Shown: positions 1 to 12,323 of the stretch, in pieces | Layout: the number at the start of each line of letters is the position of its first letter | Position numbering within the stretch: position 1 is the first letter of the stretch | Source: Aurifilum marmelostoma | Lineage: Eukaryota; Ascomycota; Sordariomycetes; Diaporthales; Cryphonectriaceae | Length of the DNA: 64,000 nt | Direction: 5' to 3' | NCBI GenBank assembly: GCA_027559495.1 | Contig: JAMXSV010000024.1 | Span: forward strand, 1,364,001 to 1,428,000 | Translations under genes and position numbers: made by a program | Notes under the pieces: generated by a model | Told to the model about the DNA's origin: nothing | Database searches by the model: none | The model's input: the letters and a program-made list of their open reading frames with translations, nothing else

Positions 1-3000
1 CGAATTAACGAACGACAAGTCCGAGCTCGGCTGCTCTCTCCAACGGTCGTCTCCGTCTCTGTCTAGGATAAGCGAATGTCTGAACGGAACGACATCAACG
101 GAGAGGAGAGTCGAACCCAAAGGAAAGTTGTGCACAAAAAAAAAAGGCAAATGGAAAACAAAGGACAAGGGCAGGACAGGGACGATGCAACGGACGATCC
201 GCGAACAAGCTTCTAAGGAAATCAGGAGTCGTCTGTGGTCAGCAGCAACTGCTATGGGAGCATTGTACAAAATTAGTTAGTTAGCGGCCTCCTCCTCCTG
301 CCTCTCCTCGCCCTCCAGGGCCACCACACCTTCCAGGCGAGGAGGCGCTCGGATTGTCCCATGTTCAGGGGATCAAACCACCACACACAGTACCAGTTCG
401 ATCAACCCAGCAGGCTACTCTAGACGAAGCACATGGAGCCTATTCTGATACGGCAGGCCATTGAGGCCTGAAGTGCAGGGCTGGTCCAAATACGAAGGCC
501 AGGGGGCCCTGCAGCTGGACGCCTGGGGGGGGACATGACAGGGGGGTTTACCTGCTGCGCGCCCGCTGCAACCATGGCACCATGGAGACGGGAGCAGGAA
601 GCGGTCTCGTTGTCAATTCCCAGGTTAAGCCCCCAAGAGGACTGGTTCATATGACGGTGGTGTGTTTACTACCGTTATGATCGCGTTTCCCCGCCTCTTC
701 TTTGTTTAGTGCCAGTGTCGATGTTCGTGTGTGTGTGTGTGTGTGTGAGTGTGTCTTTAGGGCTACGAGACATTTTAGGCTCAAGATTAACCATCACTGC
801 CTTTACTGACATAGCCGCACTGCTATCGTGATAAGGTTACTGTGGCCCGCATCCTCTATCCCGGACAAGACTTGGGGCACGAGAGTACCTGAGACCTGAT
901 CCACGATGACAACATAACCTCCGGGATTGGCAGCCGGACAGGATACTGAATTCCCATGGTACATGCAAGTCCAACCCAGATCGACACCGGGGTTCTCCAC
1001 TGCTACTCTGCAGCCCAGAAAAGAAACAAGGCAAGGAAGACAAGTATAGGAAATAGACAATAAAACAAGCATCTACCGAGCGGCGAACTAAATCCGTTGA
1101 CGAATGTTTAGATCTGGAAAGGCTTTTCTTCTTGGATTGTTTTTTTTTCTTTCTTGTTTGTTTTTGTGTTTTCCCCCTGCACGGGTATGCCGGCTGATCA
1201 TTCTCGGTTTCTTGTCGACACGGGACGCGGCTACGCTAAAGAAAAGTGTGGTAGGGGTTGGTAGGCAAGGCTAGTACCGCGGTACCTCGAGTAAGTACTT
1301 GCCCAAGAGCGCGGTAGTCCGTACTATGTATTAGTGCTGTGTCATGCTATGTGCAAGTAAGTTCCCGCTGTAAAGGGGGACTTCAGGGTCCCTCCTAGAC
1401 ACACAAACACAGAAGGACATCACCCTGGCGACAAGTCTATCGCCTTTCTGATAGTGCTGTCGATCAGATATAAGTATTAGGAAAACAACTTCTTCAGGGA
1501 TGAGCAGATCTCCCGATCGTTGAAGATCCTCAGTCAGAAGTAGGAGAGCAGAGAGAAAAACACACCCAAAAAAGGGGGCATTGTCAAATGAGCATACATG
1601 GTAGGATGACGTTTGACACTGTCGGGGTTCCTTGAGCCCCCGGAACAACTGCATCCAGTTAGGCCATCGCCCTTATGTCCCGCCCAGATTCGTTGTCTGT
1701 TCCAACTTTGTGGCCCACTTCACATGATTCCAGAATTTCCAAGAAGAAGAAAAAGAAAGGTCCGCCTAGAGCCTCCGGACGCGAGCGAGTGGAGCTCGTC
1801 TTCCTCGACATGGCAAAATTGTGTCGCTTGCAGTGTAAAAAAGGGCGTGTCACAGATAAACAGGATGAGTCTGATAGCGAGATCCCCTGTATTATGGTAC
1901 CATTATACATACATACTATTAGTATCCTAGTATCGTATCGTGTGCTGTATACTTGTATGCAGCATGTACGTGCATCCACTTGGCCACCGGAATCCTCGTA
2001 ATATTGCCGGCTTATGTGACTTTCCCCCCTTCTTTTCGGATTAAAAAAACAAGCCACAAGCCACCGGGTCCTTGTTTTTGACTTGCATCTCGAGGTCACG
2101 ACATGACCACCCAGCCATCTGGGCTGCACATGATGCAGAACTGGGGCTCCTCTGCAGATCAAGTGCTCACTCACCACATATCGTATTCTCCATATTATTC
2201 GTGTTTGTCACACTCTGCATATCGCCGCATCTTTTTTTCTTTGCTCTCCCTTTTTCCTTCTTCCTTCCGTGGCTGGTTTGGGCCCAAGAGTTTTAGCCTC
2301 TCGTATTTCCCCCCCCGCGCACTCGCTCGAAATGCCTCTATGCCCCGCTTTTTATATATTATTTTTTTTTTTTTGCCATCGCGCCTGCCCACCACCCTGG
2401 TATTTTTAGACTTGCCACGGCCTTGTCTCGCCTTTTGCCTGGGCCCATCCATGCATGCAACTGCCCTGCGGGGAGGATACGCCGTGCCAGCCGATCAGCG
2501 GCTCCTATTCATTATTTACTAACATTTTACCCCTGAATGGACCGCGTCTCTCCTTTTTTGTAGCGCTACTCTGATATTCCAAGGTGTTGCACAGCGCTGG
2601 CAGTGCAGTGCCCTCCGGTTGTCAATACACACGCACCACAGGAAGATCCGAGTTAGCCACCCATACCATGTACCCTTCTGTTCCGAGTCCCCGGCTCCGA
2701 GGTCCTACTGCCAGTGCCTGTACTATGATTCTTCTCTCGTTCTTATTCCCTCTCCCCTCCCGTGAAGCTCGTGCCTTGTGTATCCTGCAGCTTTGGTCTC
2801 AAGAGTCTGCCGTAACTTTTTCTCTTCGCCTTTGTACCCTATCCGAGCTGATCCTCCTGAAGGGGTTCAGCCCGGCCACCTGCACTGCAAGAGCTCCCTC
2901 ATCTAGCCGCCCCAGCCCATACCATAGCACGCATAGTACCTACCGTCCGTACCTGCCTCCATACCAGCCCCTGTATTCTCGCCTGTGCCCTACCTTGGAA

Positions 3001-3551
3001 ATCCCACAGAGACACAGGCTGGGAGACCCTCCGTACTGGCTATTGTTGCTGCTGTTAGGGAATTTCTGTTTCCAATCTCCATCCTCAACCACTCCGATCC
3101 TCAGATTCAACCACCTCACTCGCTTTGGTGGTTGCTTCTTCTATCGTTTAATATTGCACTCGTCTTTTTTGATTCGTTTTCTTACAAAGCTTCTTTGGAT
3201 ATTTTCTACATGGTCCCACGACCGTTTTATCCATTGGGACTCACACGATAAGGAGACGACTGTATCAATCGTCGTTGAAAGTTTACTACCCGCGCTGCCC
3301 AGCGACACCTACCATCACCGTAACAAAGGACGGCCCCTTTCGACCCTCGTAGCGGTTCACTCGACGCTTCACCACAACGCATAGGTTGCCCCGTTGAGGT
3401 CGACTAGGAATAAAGACCATCGCTGCTACCTTCGGTACAAAATTGAACGGTCCAAGGAGCGGAAAGCCGCCTTGTTTGAGGTCCTGAGGTTTCCTCAACG
3501 CTGTGGCCCGTCCCTCTGGACGTCACACCTCACATAAACATCCTGCCCATC
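1..3551. other. Gene-free region upstream of the chitin synthase
   Basis: No coding sequence could be supported in these 3.5 kb. A GT dinucleotide tract lies at about 727-746. From about 2200 to 3400 the + strand is rich in C and T, as in long fungal promoters and leaders. An open frame of 266 codons at 2584-3384 resembles no protein I know and is probably open by composition. In many Sordariomycetes class V and class VII chitin synthase genes are divergent neighbours. If that holds here, this is part of the shared promoter and the class V gene lies beyond the left edge; no part of it is visible. Confidence 0.5.
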
Positions 3552-6500
3552 ATGGCGAACCGAATGTCCATGTACTCGGTGGCATCAGAGATGCATAGTG
3601 CCTCGAGGGGAGCCGGACAGCAGTCTACCCAAGTCAGCACCACCACTCTGCTGAATTCAGTCCACAACATCTACATAGAGGGACAAGCATATGGCCTCGA
3701 TGCTGGTTCAAGGTGGGTTAAAGATGTTTCTACAGAAGAAGACAGGAAAAAGGGAAAGGAAAAAAAGAAAGAAGAAGAAGAGAGCAGACAATTGCTAGGT
3801 CTATTGAATGGTTGCTGACATTGATGGACGGACAGTGTCGTCGTGAACACATGGCTTACAGCGAACCCCCCTCCACCGAACCCCTCGACTGGAGGCACAA
3901 TCGATACATCTCTTGGAGTCAAGGCATGGGAACATGCGAGAAGGCGTGCTGAAGATGGTGCCATCATCCTCAGGTAAGAACAATTTCCCCTTCCTCGAGG
4001 GGACACCTCTATTGCCCAAGTGTTTGCTGCATCGTCACATGCTAACATCGGGACAATCACTAGCTCTCTACACACGTCTACTCCTTCCGTGCTCGTTCCG
4101 TTCCTCAGCAATGCCCTCCCCGTCCAGATGCCATCCATGCTGTTCAAGGCTCTCGAGGCGATTCATCCCTTCATCCGATGCGTGACACCAAACAACCCCT
4201 CCACTCCTCGACAGGCCGCCCTCGCCGTGACCTTGACGCTGAATTTGACGGGCGAGATTCAAGCTGCTTCCGTGGCCCTCTCGCAGGGAGGCATCGACAC
4301 AGACAAGGGTCTGCTGAATATTCCTGCCGAGGCAGGTTACCGGGCGTTCGACGTCTTCTACTACCTGCTGAATTCAGGTGCCACGCCTGCCGAGCGGGAA
4401 TTCCTGAGCCTCAAGAGCCCTGACACGTATACACTTCTCAAACGGTCAGGCACGTACGATCCGCCGTCCTACCTGATCAATTGTGACGATGGTGCTGCTG
4501 CCGATGATTTCCGTGATGCCCTCAAGCAGATCGGCATCAAGGGCTCCGCCCACAGGAATCTCATCTCCACGCTGGCCGGCGTGTTGAAGCTTGGAAACAC
4601 CCTCGATTACAACATCGATGAGGAGTCCTTGGACGACATTATTGAGGACGCCGGTGGACTGCTCGGGGTCGAGCCTGAGGTGCTCGCGACCCAGTGCAGC
4701 ACCGAGGACAGGCAGACCTTTATTGGTGGACTGTACGAGGCTCTGGTGGACTGGGTCATCACCAAGGCCAATGCGGCAATCGCTGCCGAGATGGGTCACC
4801 CGGGCCGAACTGGAGACGACAACAGCAGCGAGGGAGGCGTTCGGACTCCCAACAGTGACGACAACCAGGACACTGTCTGCATCACCGTCCTCGAGATACC
4901 TGATCCAGACCTGGGCAAGGCTCTGGCTCTCAGGGGCGTGTTTGACGACAGTCTAGGCATCAACGCAGAGATGAAGGCGGATGGGGTGGAAGTCCCCAGT
5001 GCCGGTAGCTCTGTGATTCGCGAGATGCAGAATGCCGTCGCAGCTGTCGCACCCGATCTGGGTATCATGTCGGGCCCTGCTGGCCGCGAGAGGCTGCACG
5101 TCCTAGAGAAGAGGGAGGAGATCCTCGAGAAGCTTGCCTATGCTGCAGACGAGGATGGGTTCCTGAAGAAGCTGCTCTTCCCTGTCGAGGGTGAGGGCAT
5201 CAACCTGGGTCGTAACGCTCGGGTCGAGCTGCCTGTCCTCCTAAGCAGCAGTCGTGCCTGGTACCATCTCTCGATCCATCCCACGGACGACGCACCGGCC
5301 ACCATCGCGGGCTTGCCATCTATCACCTCTGCCTGGTCAGCAGGCACTGTCTCGCGCCAGCTCCGCTCCTGGAGGCTGCCAGAGTGGTCCAACCGGCGGA
5401 ATAGAAACTTGGACTTCACGGCTGACTTCGACCATGACGAGTTCGTCACGCGATACTCGGCCCTTGGGTGCTCGGACGGGAAGGAGGGCATCCAGAACTG
5501 GCTCATGGAGCGCGGCTGGACTAACGGAGAAGTCATAGTCGGCAACGAGCGTGTCTGGATGCACGAGAACGCGTGGTGGGAGGCCGAGATGATGATAGAC
5601 GGCAGACAGGCCGGGCATGGAGGCTTGCAGGCGGGCATGGCAATGAGCAGCTCCATGGGATTCCACGGGCTCGACACCGGCTACTCTGCCCAGAGCAACG
5701 GCAGCGGCTTCTTTGGCCAGTCTCCCTTCGGGGACTCCAACGCGAATGAAAGCAACGAGGGCCTTGTCCACCAGAGAAATCGGAGCCAGGCTACACTCCT
5801 CGGCCCAGCAGCCCTGGGACTTGGCCCTGGGTCTCGCGCCCCGTCCTTCTCCGGCTCTCAACGGGCCCAGAGCGTCCTCCCCGTTCATAAGGGTGACTAC
5901 GGCCTCGGCACCAAGGGAGACTACCGTAAAGGAGAATACCAATACAACAGCGAGGGTCAGTTCGTTGGTGGTGTCGACGCCGATCTTCTCGAGGGGAAGA
6001 ACATCAAGGAGGAGCGGGTCACCTTTGGACGTCGTGTCTGGGTTGCCTTTGTGTGGGCCTTGACCTTCTGGATACCTTCACCCCTCCTCAGCTTTGTCGG
6101 TCGCATGAAGCGGCCGGATGTCCGGATGGCCTGGCGCGAAAAGCTCGTGCTGTGCTTCATCATCGCCCTCATCAACTGTTTCATCGTCTTCTGGATCGTC
6201 GTCTTCGGCAATTTAATATGTCCCAACTACGACAAAGCTTGGAATTACAAAGAAGTCGCGCAGCACACAGGAGACAATGACTTCTATGTCAGCATCCACG
6301 GCAATGTCTACGACATATCCAAATTCTGGAAGACCCAACACAGTGACACGTCGATCGAGACGACAACGACCAATATGGAGCCTTTTGCTGGAGCGAACCT
6401 GGACGAATACTTTGTGCCTCCGCTGATCATTTCTTGCCCTGGCTTGGTCACAGACAAGACCATCGAGCTCACTGCGAACACCACACCGACGTATCCGAAC

Positions 6501-9273
6501 GCCGAGCACACCTCCGGATACTTCCAAGCTGACACCTCGAGTGCGCTGCGAAGCACGTATTGGTACAACGAGACATTCCTGCCCAAGATCAAGGAATACT
6601 ACAAGGGGGATCTCGTCTGGGAGAAGAACTACGTCAAGACTCAGGGCGCCGATGGGTACTACAACTGGGTCATTTACAATAACAAGGTTTTTGACCTGAC
6701 AGACTATGTCTACACGCTGGATCTCATGGACAACCTGGACACCTACGATTTTCTCAACACCAACATGACGTCTGTTGCCTCAGAGAACTATGGCCTGGAC
6801 GTAACGGACAAGTGGAACAAGCTCATCAAGGAGGCCAAGGAGTCTGGCAACGGCACCGAGTATGCCAGCTTGATGAACAGTCTGACCTGCATGGAAAACA
6901 CGTTCTACAAGGGCATCCTGGACTTCCGGTACAGCGCCAAGTGCCAGTTCAACAACTACATCCTGCTTGCCTTCACCATCATCCTGTGCTCGGTCATCCT
7001 GATCAAGTTCTTGTCAGCTCTCCAGTTTGGCTCGAAGCGGCGACCGTCTCCTCAGGACAAATTTGTCATCTGTCAGGTTCCGGCCTATACCGAGGGCGAG
7101 GACTCGCTGAGAAAGGCACTAGACTCGTTGACGGCTCTCCAGTACGACAACAAGCGCAAGCTCATCTGCGTCATCTGTGATGGTCTCATCACCGGTGCTG
7201 GAAATGATCGTCCCACGCCCAAGATCGTGCTTGACATCCTCGGTGTCGATCCCAAGGTCGACCCGCCGGCATTGCCCTTCAAGTCTGTCGGCGCCGGCGG
7301 TCTACAGCTCAATTACGGCAAGGTCTACTCTGGCCTTTATGAGTTCGAGGGCAATGTGGTTCCCTACATCGTGGTCGTCAAGTGCGGCAGGGATGTCGAG
7401 CAGACCCAGACGAAGCCCGGCAACCGTGGCAAGCGTGACTCCCAGATCCTGCTCATGAGCTTCCTGAACCGTGTGCACCACCGTGCCCCGATGAGTCCCC
7501 TCGAGCTCGAGATGTTCCACCAGATCAATAATATTATCGGCGTGGACCCTGAGCTGTACGAGTACCTGTTGATGATCGATGCCGACACCTGCGTCCGAGA
7601 GGATTCGCTGAACCGCCTGGTGGCACGCTGTGCCAACAATGCCAAGATTGCGGGTATCTGCGGTGAGACGAGCTTGCAGAACGAGGAGCGGTCGTGGTGG
7701 ACGATGATCCAGGTCTACGAGTACTTTATCTCCCACAATCTGGCCAAGGCCTTCGAGTCCCTGTTCGGTAGTGTCACCTGTCTGCCTGGATGGTAAGTCT
7801 AAGCCTCATCAGACCCCCAAGTTTTCTAAACTCAGGACACTCTGAGTTCCCTCATCATGAGACGCGGAAGCAGCTGACAAGATTTGTTTATCTAGTTTCA
7901 CCATGTACCGTCTCAGAACAGCGGACCGCGGCAAGCCTCTGATCATCTCTGACGAGGTGATCCGCGACTATAGCGACTGCCACGTTGATACCCTCCACAA
8001 AAAGAATCTGCTGTCTCTTGGAGAGGATCGATATCTGACCACGCTCATGACAAAACACTTCCCGCACATGCACTACAAATTCACAGCCGACGCCTACTGT
8101 CAGACAGCTGCCCCCGAGACCTGGAGCGTCCTGCTCTCTCAGCGTCGACGATGGATCAATTCTACCATCCACAATCTGGTCGAGCTGATGCGTCTCAAGG
8201 ACATGTGCGGCTTCTGTTGTTTCAGCATGCGCTTTGTCGTCCTGATTGACCTGACCGGAACAATTATCCTCCCCGCTACGACGTGCTACCTCGGCTACCT
8301 CATCTACAAGGTCGCTACGCACTCGGGCCAGTTCCCCTATATTACCATCGCCATGCTGGCAGGCGTCTACGGTCTACAGGCGCTCATCTTCATCTTGAAA
8401 CGCCAGTGGCAACATATCGGTTGGATGCTCATCTACATTCTCGCGTATCCGGTCTACTCCTTCATCCTGCCCATCTACTCCTTCTGGAATCAAGACAATT
8501 TCAGCTGGGGTAACACGCGTGTTGTGATTGGGGAGAAAGGTCAAAAGCAGATTGTGGCCGAAGACGACGAGGGTTTCGACCCGCGCTCGATCCCGCTGCA
8601 GCGCTGGGACGACTACGCTCTGCAGAACAACCTCCCCGGCCGACGTGGCAACTACAACGAGAAGGGCAATATGACCGATACCGTCCAGCCGCTCTATGAT
8701 CCCGCAGGCGGCATGGCAGGCGATTACGAGCTCGACGACATGAAGAGCGTGTACTCGTCGGTCCGGCAGCCAAGCGTCCTGACGGGAGTCCCTGGCCGCG
8801 GTGCGTACATGGCCCCGCCGCAGTCCCCTGCGCCGTTCCAGGCTGGCCACATGTCCCGCAACAGCACCTTCACAGCGCCCTACACGGACCACCCGGCATC
8901 CCACATGCACCACCAGAGCACATACAGCATCGGCACTGGGCTGGACCGTGACCACTCGCCGTACCAGGACCGACCTGGATCGACGGTGATGGGTGGCGCT
9001 GGGTACGCACAGAGCCGCGCCGGCACAGCCATGAGCGGGTACGGCGGTGGCTCGCCCTCGGTGGTGGACTTCTCTCGCGGGCCTGGTGCCCACGGTCCCG
9101 ATGATGGGGCCATCACGGAGTGTATACAGGCTGTGCTGAGGGAGGTGGACCTCGACACCATCACCAAGAAGCAGGTGCGCGCGCTCGTGGAGCAGAGGCT
9201 GCAGACTGAGCTGGTTGGCGAGAGGAGGACCTTCATGGACCGGCAGATCGACAATGAGCTTGCGAGCATGTAA
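3552..9273 (+). CDS. Chitin synthase with myosin motor-like domain, class VII
   Basis: Processive family 2 glycosyltransferase that polymerises UDP-GlcNAc into chitin at the plasma membrane. Exons are 3552-3712, 3836-3973, 4064-7792 and 7896-9273, giving 1801 aa; phases match and the third junction restores the CLPGCFTMYR block. The N-terminal ~560 residues resemble a myosin head but show no P-loop (no GESGSGKT), which fits class VII rather than class V. Membrane helices lie near residues 757-776, 795-820 and 1063-1088, with a cytochrome b5-like segment (VSIHGNVYDISKF) at about 840-856. Catalytic motifs are DAD near 1271, EDRYL at 1386-1390 and QRRRW at 1425-1429. The last ~55 residues form a DEK-C domain. 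Start chosen at the MANRMSMYS N terminus typical of the class. Transcribed away from the left window edge. Confidence 0.95.
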
Positions 9274-9888
9274 AAGCCACCGGCGGTCCGGTTACCCTAA
9301 GTTCTTTCGAAATGATTTTTTGTCATTCTGATATTAATGATGAAAGTTGGTCCGATTCAAGCGCATTGAGAGCGATGAGCGGGGTGCGTGGGTTGAAGCA
9401 CAAAAATTTCTTGACTATAAAGCGGCGTTGTATGACGGCTCTCCTTGTCCGCTGTACACACACAATCTCTCTCTCTCTTACACAGACAAACGGTTTAGGA
9501 TCATCATGGATTGGCATAATATCTTGTTTTTTATTCTGGGGGGGGGGGGCATATCCTTCTCTGTGTGTGTGTCTTGGAATTGGAATTCGAGAAGGAGTGG
9601 AATTTGTTATGCATCATGCTTGACCATATCAGGGAGGCACCTGAGCAAGTCGGAGTTAGTTTGCTCATAATTAATATCTTGTGAACAACATCTTGACGAC
9701 CCTGAACATCAATTGTTACCCTCTGGGATCCTGTGTACTCCTCCCCTCCCCCTTTGGATGACACCTTGCTATTGACAATGATTTCTGCATTGTACTCTTG
9801 ATTCGAAGGCCCCTGAGGGTACGCATTTGTTCTCTAAACATTGTTTCGCCCTTGAAGCTCCCTTTTGTCCATCCATGTAACTGCCTGA
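9274..9888. other. Convergent spacer, chitin synthase / PDK-type kinase
   Basis: The 3' ends of the two flanking genes face each other here. It contains a G run at about 9540-9550 and CT-rich and GT-rich tracts. No coding signal seen. Confidence 0.5.
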
Positions 9889-11419
9889 TCACTCCGACTT
9901 GGCTTGCTCGTTCACTCTTATCTTCCCAACACCCTTCAATCGTAGGTAGACATCCGTGCCCCAACCATAGAGACTCTGCACGGCCACCCCTCCACCAAAG
10001 TACTCAGCGTAGGCCCGGCTCAGCGGCAGCCCGTACCCCAGGCCCGCAATCGAGCTGCCGCCGCCGCTAGAGCTCGAGATGACGCTCAGCGCATCAATCG
10101 AAGACCCGCCAGGTACATCCTCCTCGTCCTCTCGCACCGTAGTGAACGAGTAGGACCAAATGTTGGGTAGCACATCTGGGCTGATACCACCTCCGCGGTC
10201 GCGGATGCGGATGGTCACTCCAGGGGCGTTGTCGTCGAGCGGCCTAATAGCGTCGCTAGAGAGCCGCTCTCCCGTCTTGTGTCTATCCTCGTCGCCCGGC
10301 TTGTTGGGGCGCACTGTGGTGGTGGCCTCCTCCTGGCTGCTGGAGGAGGAAGAAGAAGGCTCGGGAGCGATGGTGATGACGATGGGCTCACGGGTCAGGC
10401 CGCTCTCGACGGTAGCACGGAAGGCATTCTTGAGCAGCTCGGTGACGATGTACTCGAGGTGATTGGGGACAAAGGCGAAGGTGGTGTCCGGGTCGCCGTC
10501 GATCTCCCAGCGAGGACGGACGCCGTACTTGAGCTCGCAAATGTCAGCAACGAAGCCGCCGCAGCTGTCGACGACGCCGGCAGGGCGAAGAGCGGTGTCG
10601 ATGACACCAATGAAGCTGGGGTGGTCCGGGCATGGGGTGGGGCTGGCGTCTGGATCGAAGTGCGGCTTGCTGGAGAAGTGCAGGGCGATGTGCTGCTCGG
10701 CGATGAGGCGCGTGCCGATGCGGGCGCGGAGGTGCTCGTCCAGGAAGCGGGTGACCTCGGCGGGGGAGATATACCGCCTGCACTCGAGGAAACCCTGGGC
10801 CAGGAGCGGGATGGTGTCGGTGTGTGTCTGCACCAGCTCGGCAAGGACCTCGGTGAAGCGGATCTCGTCTTCGAGGGTAGAGAGAGTATGCCGCGAGGAG
10901 GCTTGGCCCTCGAGCCATGGGAGGAGGGTCGACAGCGAGTGCTGGTAGTTGTTGTAGATCTTGGTGATGTTGCTGTTGGAGACAACAATATAGGGGAGGT
11001 TGCGAAGGGCCTGGATGCGGTGGGCGAGGCGGATGGGAAGGAGGGAGAGGGTGAAGCGTGCCGAAGAGAGGAGGGCCTCAGCCGAGAGGGGCGGGCGACC
11101 GTGCCTGATGCATGAGAAATACATGTTAGGAGATTTGGCTCTTGCTGGCAGGTGTTGATGTCTCTAGACCGGACAGCTTGGGGAGTGGAATGGCACGAGG
11201 CTCTCACTTTACCAAGTCAGCCAGGCTGAGGCGGTGGAGAGGCTGTTTTGCCAGCCTAGGGACCTGGTCATCATGATGAGGGAAGCCTGTATGTGTGTGC
11301 TTCTGTCGTCCAGCAGCCCCAGAGAAGAAGCTTGCTGTCGTTGGGAATTGAGGGCATTGGGGCTGTTTAGAGGCCCTAGAGGTGATCAAACACCTCAATG
11401 GCCTCTGTGTTCGATTCAT
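9889..11419 (-). CDS. Mitochondrial PDK/BCKDK-family protein kinase
   Basis: Serine kinase of the mitochondrial pyruvate/branched-chain 2-oxoacid dehydrogenase kinase family, which phosphorylates E1-alpha and switches the complex off. Exons are 11208-11419 and 9889-11104; the junction rebuilds LADLVKHGRPPLS, the family's N-terminal block, giving 475 aa. The first ~55 residues are basic, serine-rich and free of acidic runs, consistent with a mitochondrial presequence. A GHKL ATPase fold follows: N box ELLKNAFRATVE, G1 box IRDRGGGISPD, G2 box GLGYGLPLSRAYAEYFGG and a late GWGTD motif. A serine- and glutamate-rich insert separates the N and G1 boxes. An in-frame ATG at 11461 would add 14 residues. 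Whether the substrate is pyruvate or branched-chain dehydrogenase cannot be told by eye. Confidence 0.9.
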
Positions 11420-11835
11420 GGCGGCATGGCAAGAAATGCTGCTGGGTGGTTTAGTTGTCAAGAATGAGGAGACAAAGTTGAAGCAGGCGCTGGTGAGCTG
11501 TTGTGTGTCGGTGTGATCTCACTGACACCTAACAGGAAGGTACAATACAATATAGCATACTTAGTGGCACCAAGAACCCTGTAATCCTGGCCAGGGGTAC
11601 CGATAAGATAAGTGTGTCACGCGTGGGGCCTGTTACCCCGCGATGAGGTCCAGGCCGCTGACACAACACATCAATACCAGAAGGAATATATTTGTCAAGA
11701 GGAGGAGAGATGCTAGGCATAGTGCTTGGGTTATTGTGTTCTAAGGTGTACTTGGAAGTTCTACCAGATGATTAGTAGCTGCTTGAGCAAGTAAGTGAAG
11801 CTAGGTCTGCCCTGATGCAGCAGCAGTCATTCATC
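11420..11835. other. Short spacer between two minus-strand genes
   Basis: Promoter side of the PDK-type kinase and 3' side of the inhibitor-like gene. No additional coding sequence or RNA gene seen. Confidence 0.45.
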
Positions 11836-12323
11836 CTACTGCGTTGTCACAGTTGAGTCGAACTCAATATCCTCCACACCCTCGACCGTCTTCAGCGCTT
11901 CAACATCTTGTGTGGCGACTGTGCCCTCAGCAGCATCCTTTGTGGCTCTGCAAGGAAACCCCGTTTATCAGTTATGCTGGTCATATAGTCATGCAAGTAA
12001 TAGGGGGCACGCGCAAAGGTAGAGAACAAGGTGGACATACGAGAAGCCCTTGATTGTGGACGTGTACTTGTTGGTCACTGTCCAGCCCTTCTCCTCGGCT
12101 TTCTTGGCCGCACTTTTGGTATCCGTCAGTCTTATTCCTTGATTTTTATTCCTTTTGGTCGAACTGGAAGAATAGTTGGCATCGGCATCTTACGCTTCGA
12201 CCTGGTCCGCAGAAGAGGACTTGGAAAGGCTGACCTGTACAGCTTGTTAGTTTGCTGGCTCCAACGGTTCTCCAAGGAAGAAGGGATTTAGGAAGCTTGA
12301 TGTCTTACAATAATGGACGGCAT
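11836..12323 (-). CDS. PBI2: Proteinase B inhibitor-like protein (inhibitor I9 / PBI2 family)
   Basis: Small cytosolic inhibitor resembling the propeptide of subtilisin-type proteases; yeast Pbi2 inhibits vacuolar proteinase B and takes part in vacuole fusion. Exons are 12309-12323 (15 nt, MPSII), 12194-12234, 12041-12112 and 11836-11947, totalling 240 nt and 79 aa with all phases agreeing. Introns are 74, 81 and 93 nt with GT-AG ends. The product has the family layout: beta-strand start MPSIIVSLS, a helix (SADQVEAAAKKAEE), the T-x-x-Y-T-x-I-K-G-F-S core and a C-terminal V-E-x-V-E-D-I-E-F-D strand before a short polar tail. No exon is long enough to stand out as an ORF, so the gene is easily missed. 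Function is inferred from family resemblance. Confidence 0.85.

Noticed and set aside
2584..3384. Open frame of 266 codons upstream of the chitin synthase
   Set aside because: C/T-rich leader or promoter-like DNA; translation is S/P/L-rich, no family resemblance and no convincing start context.
10279..11115. Open frame of 278 codons antisense to the PDK-type kinase
   Set aside because: Opposite a gene with clear GHKL motifs; the translation is low complexity (G, E, V, D).
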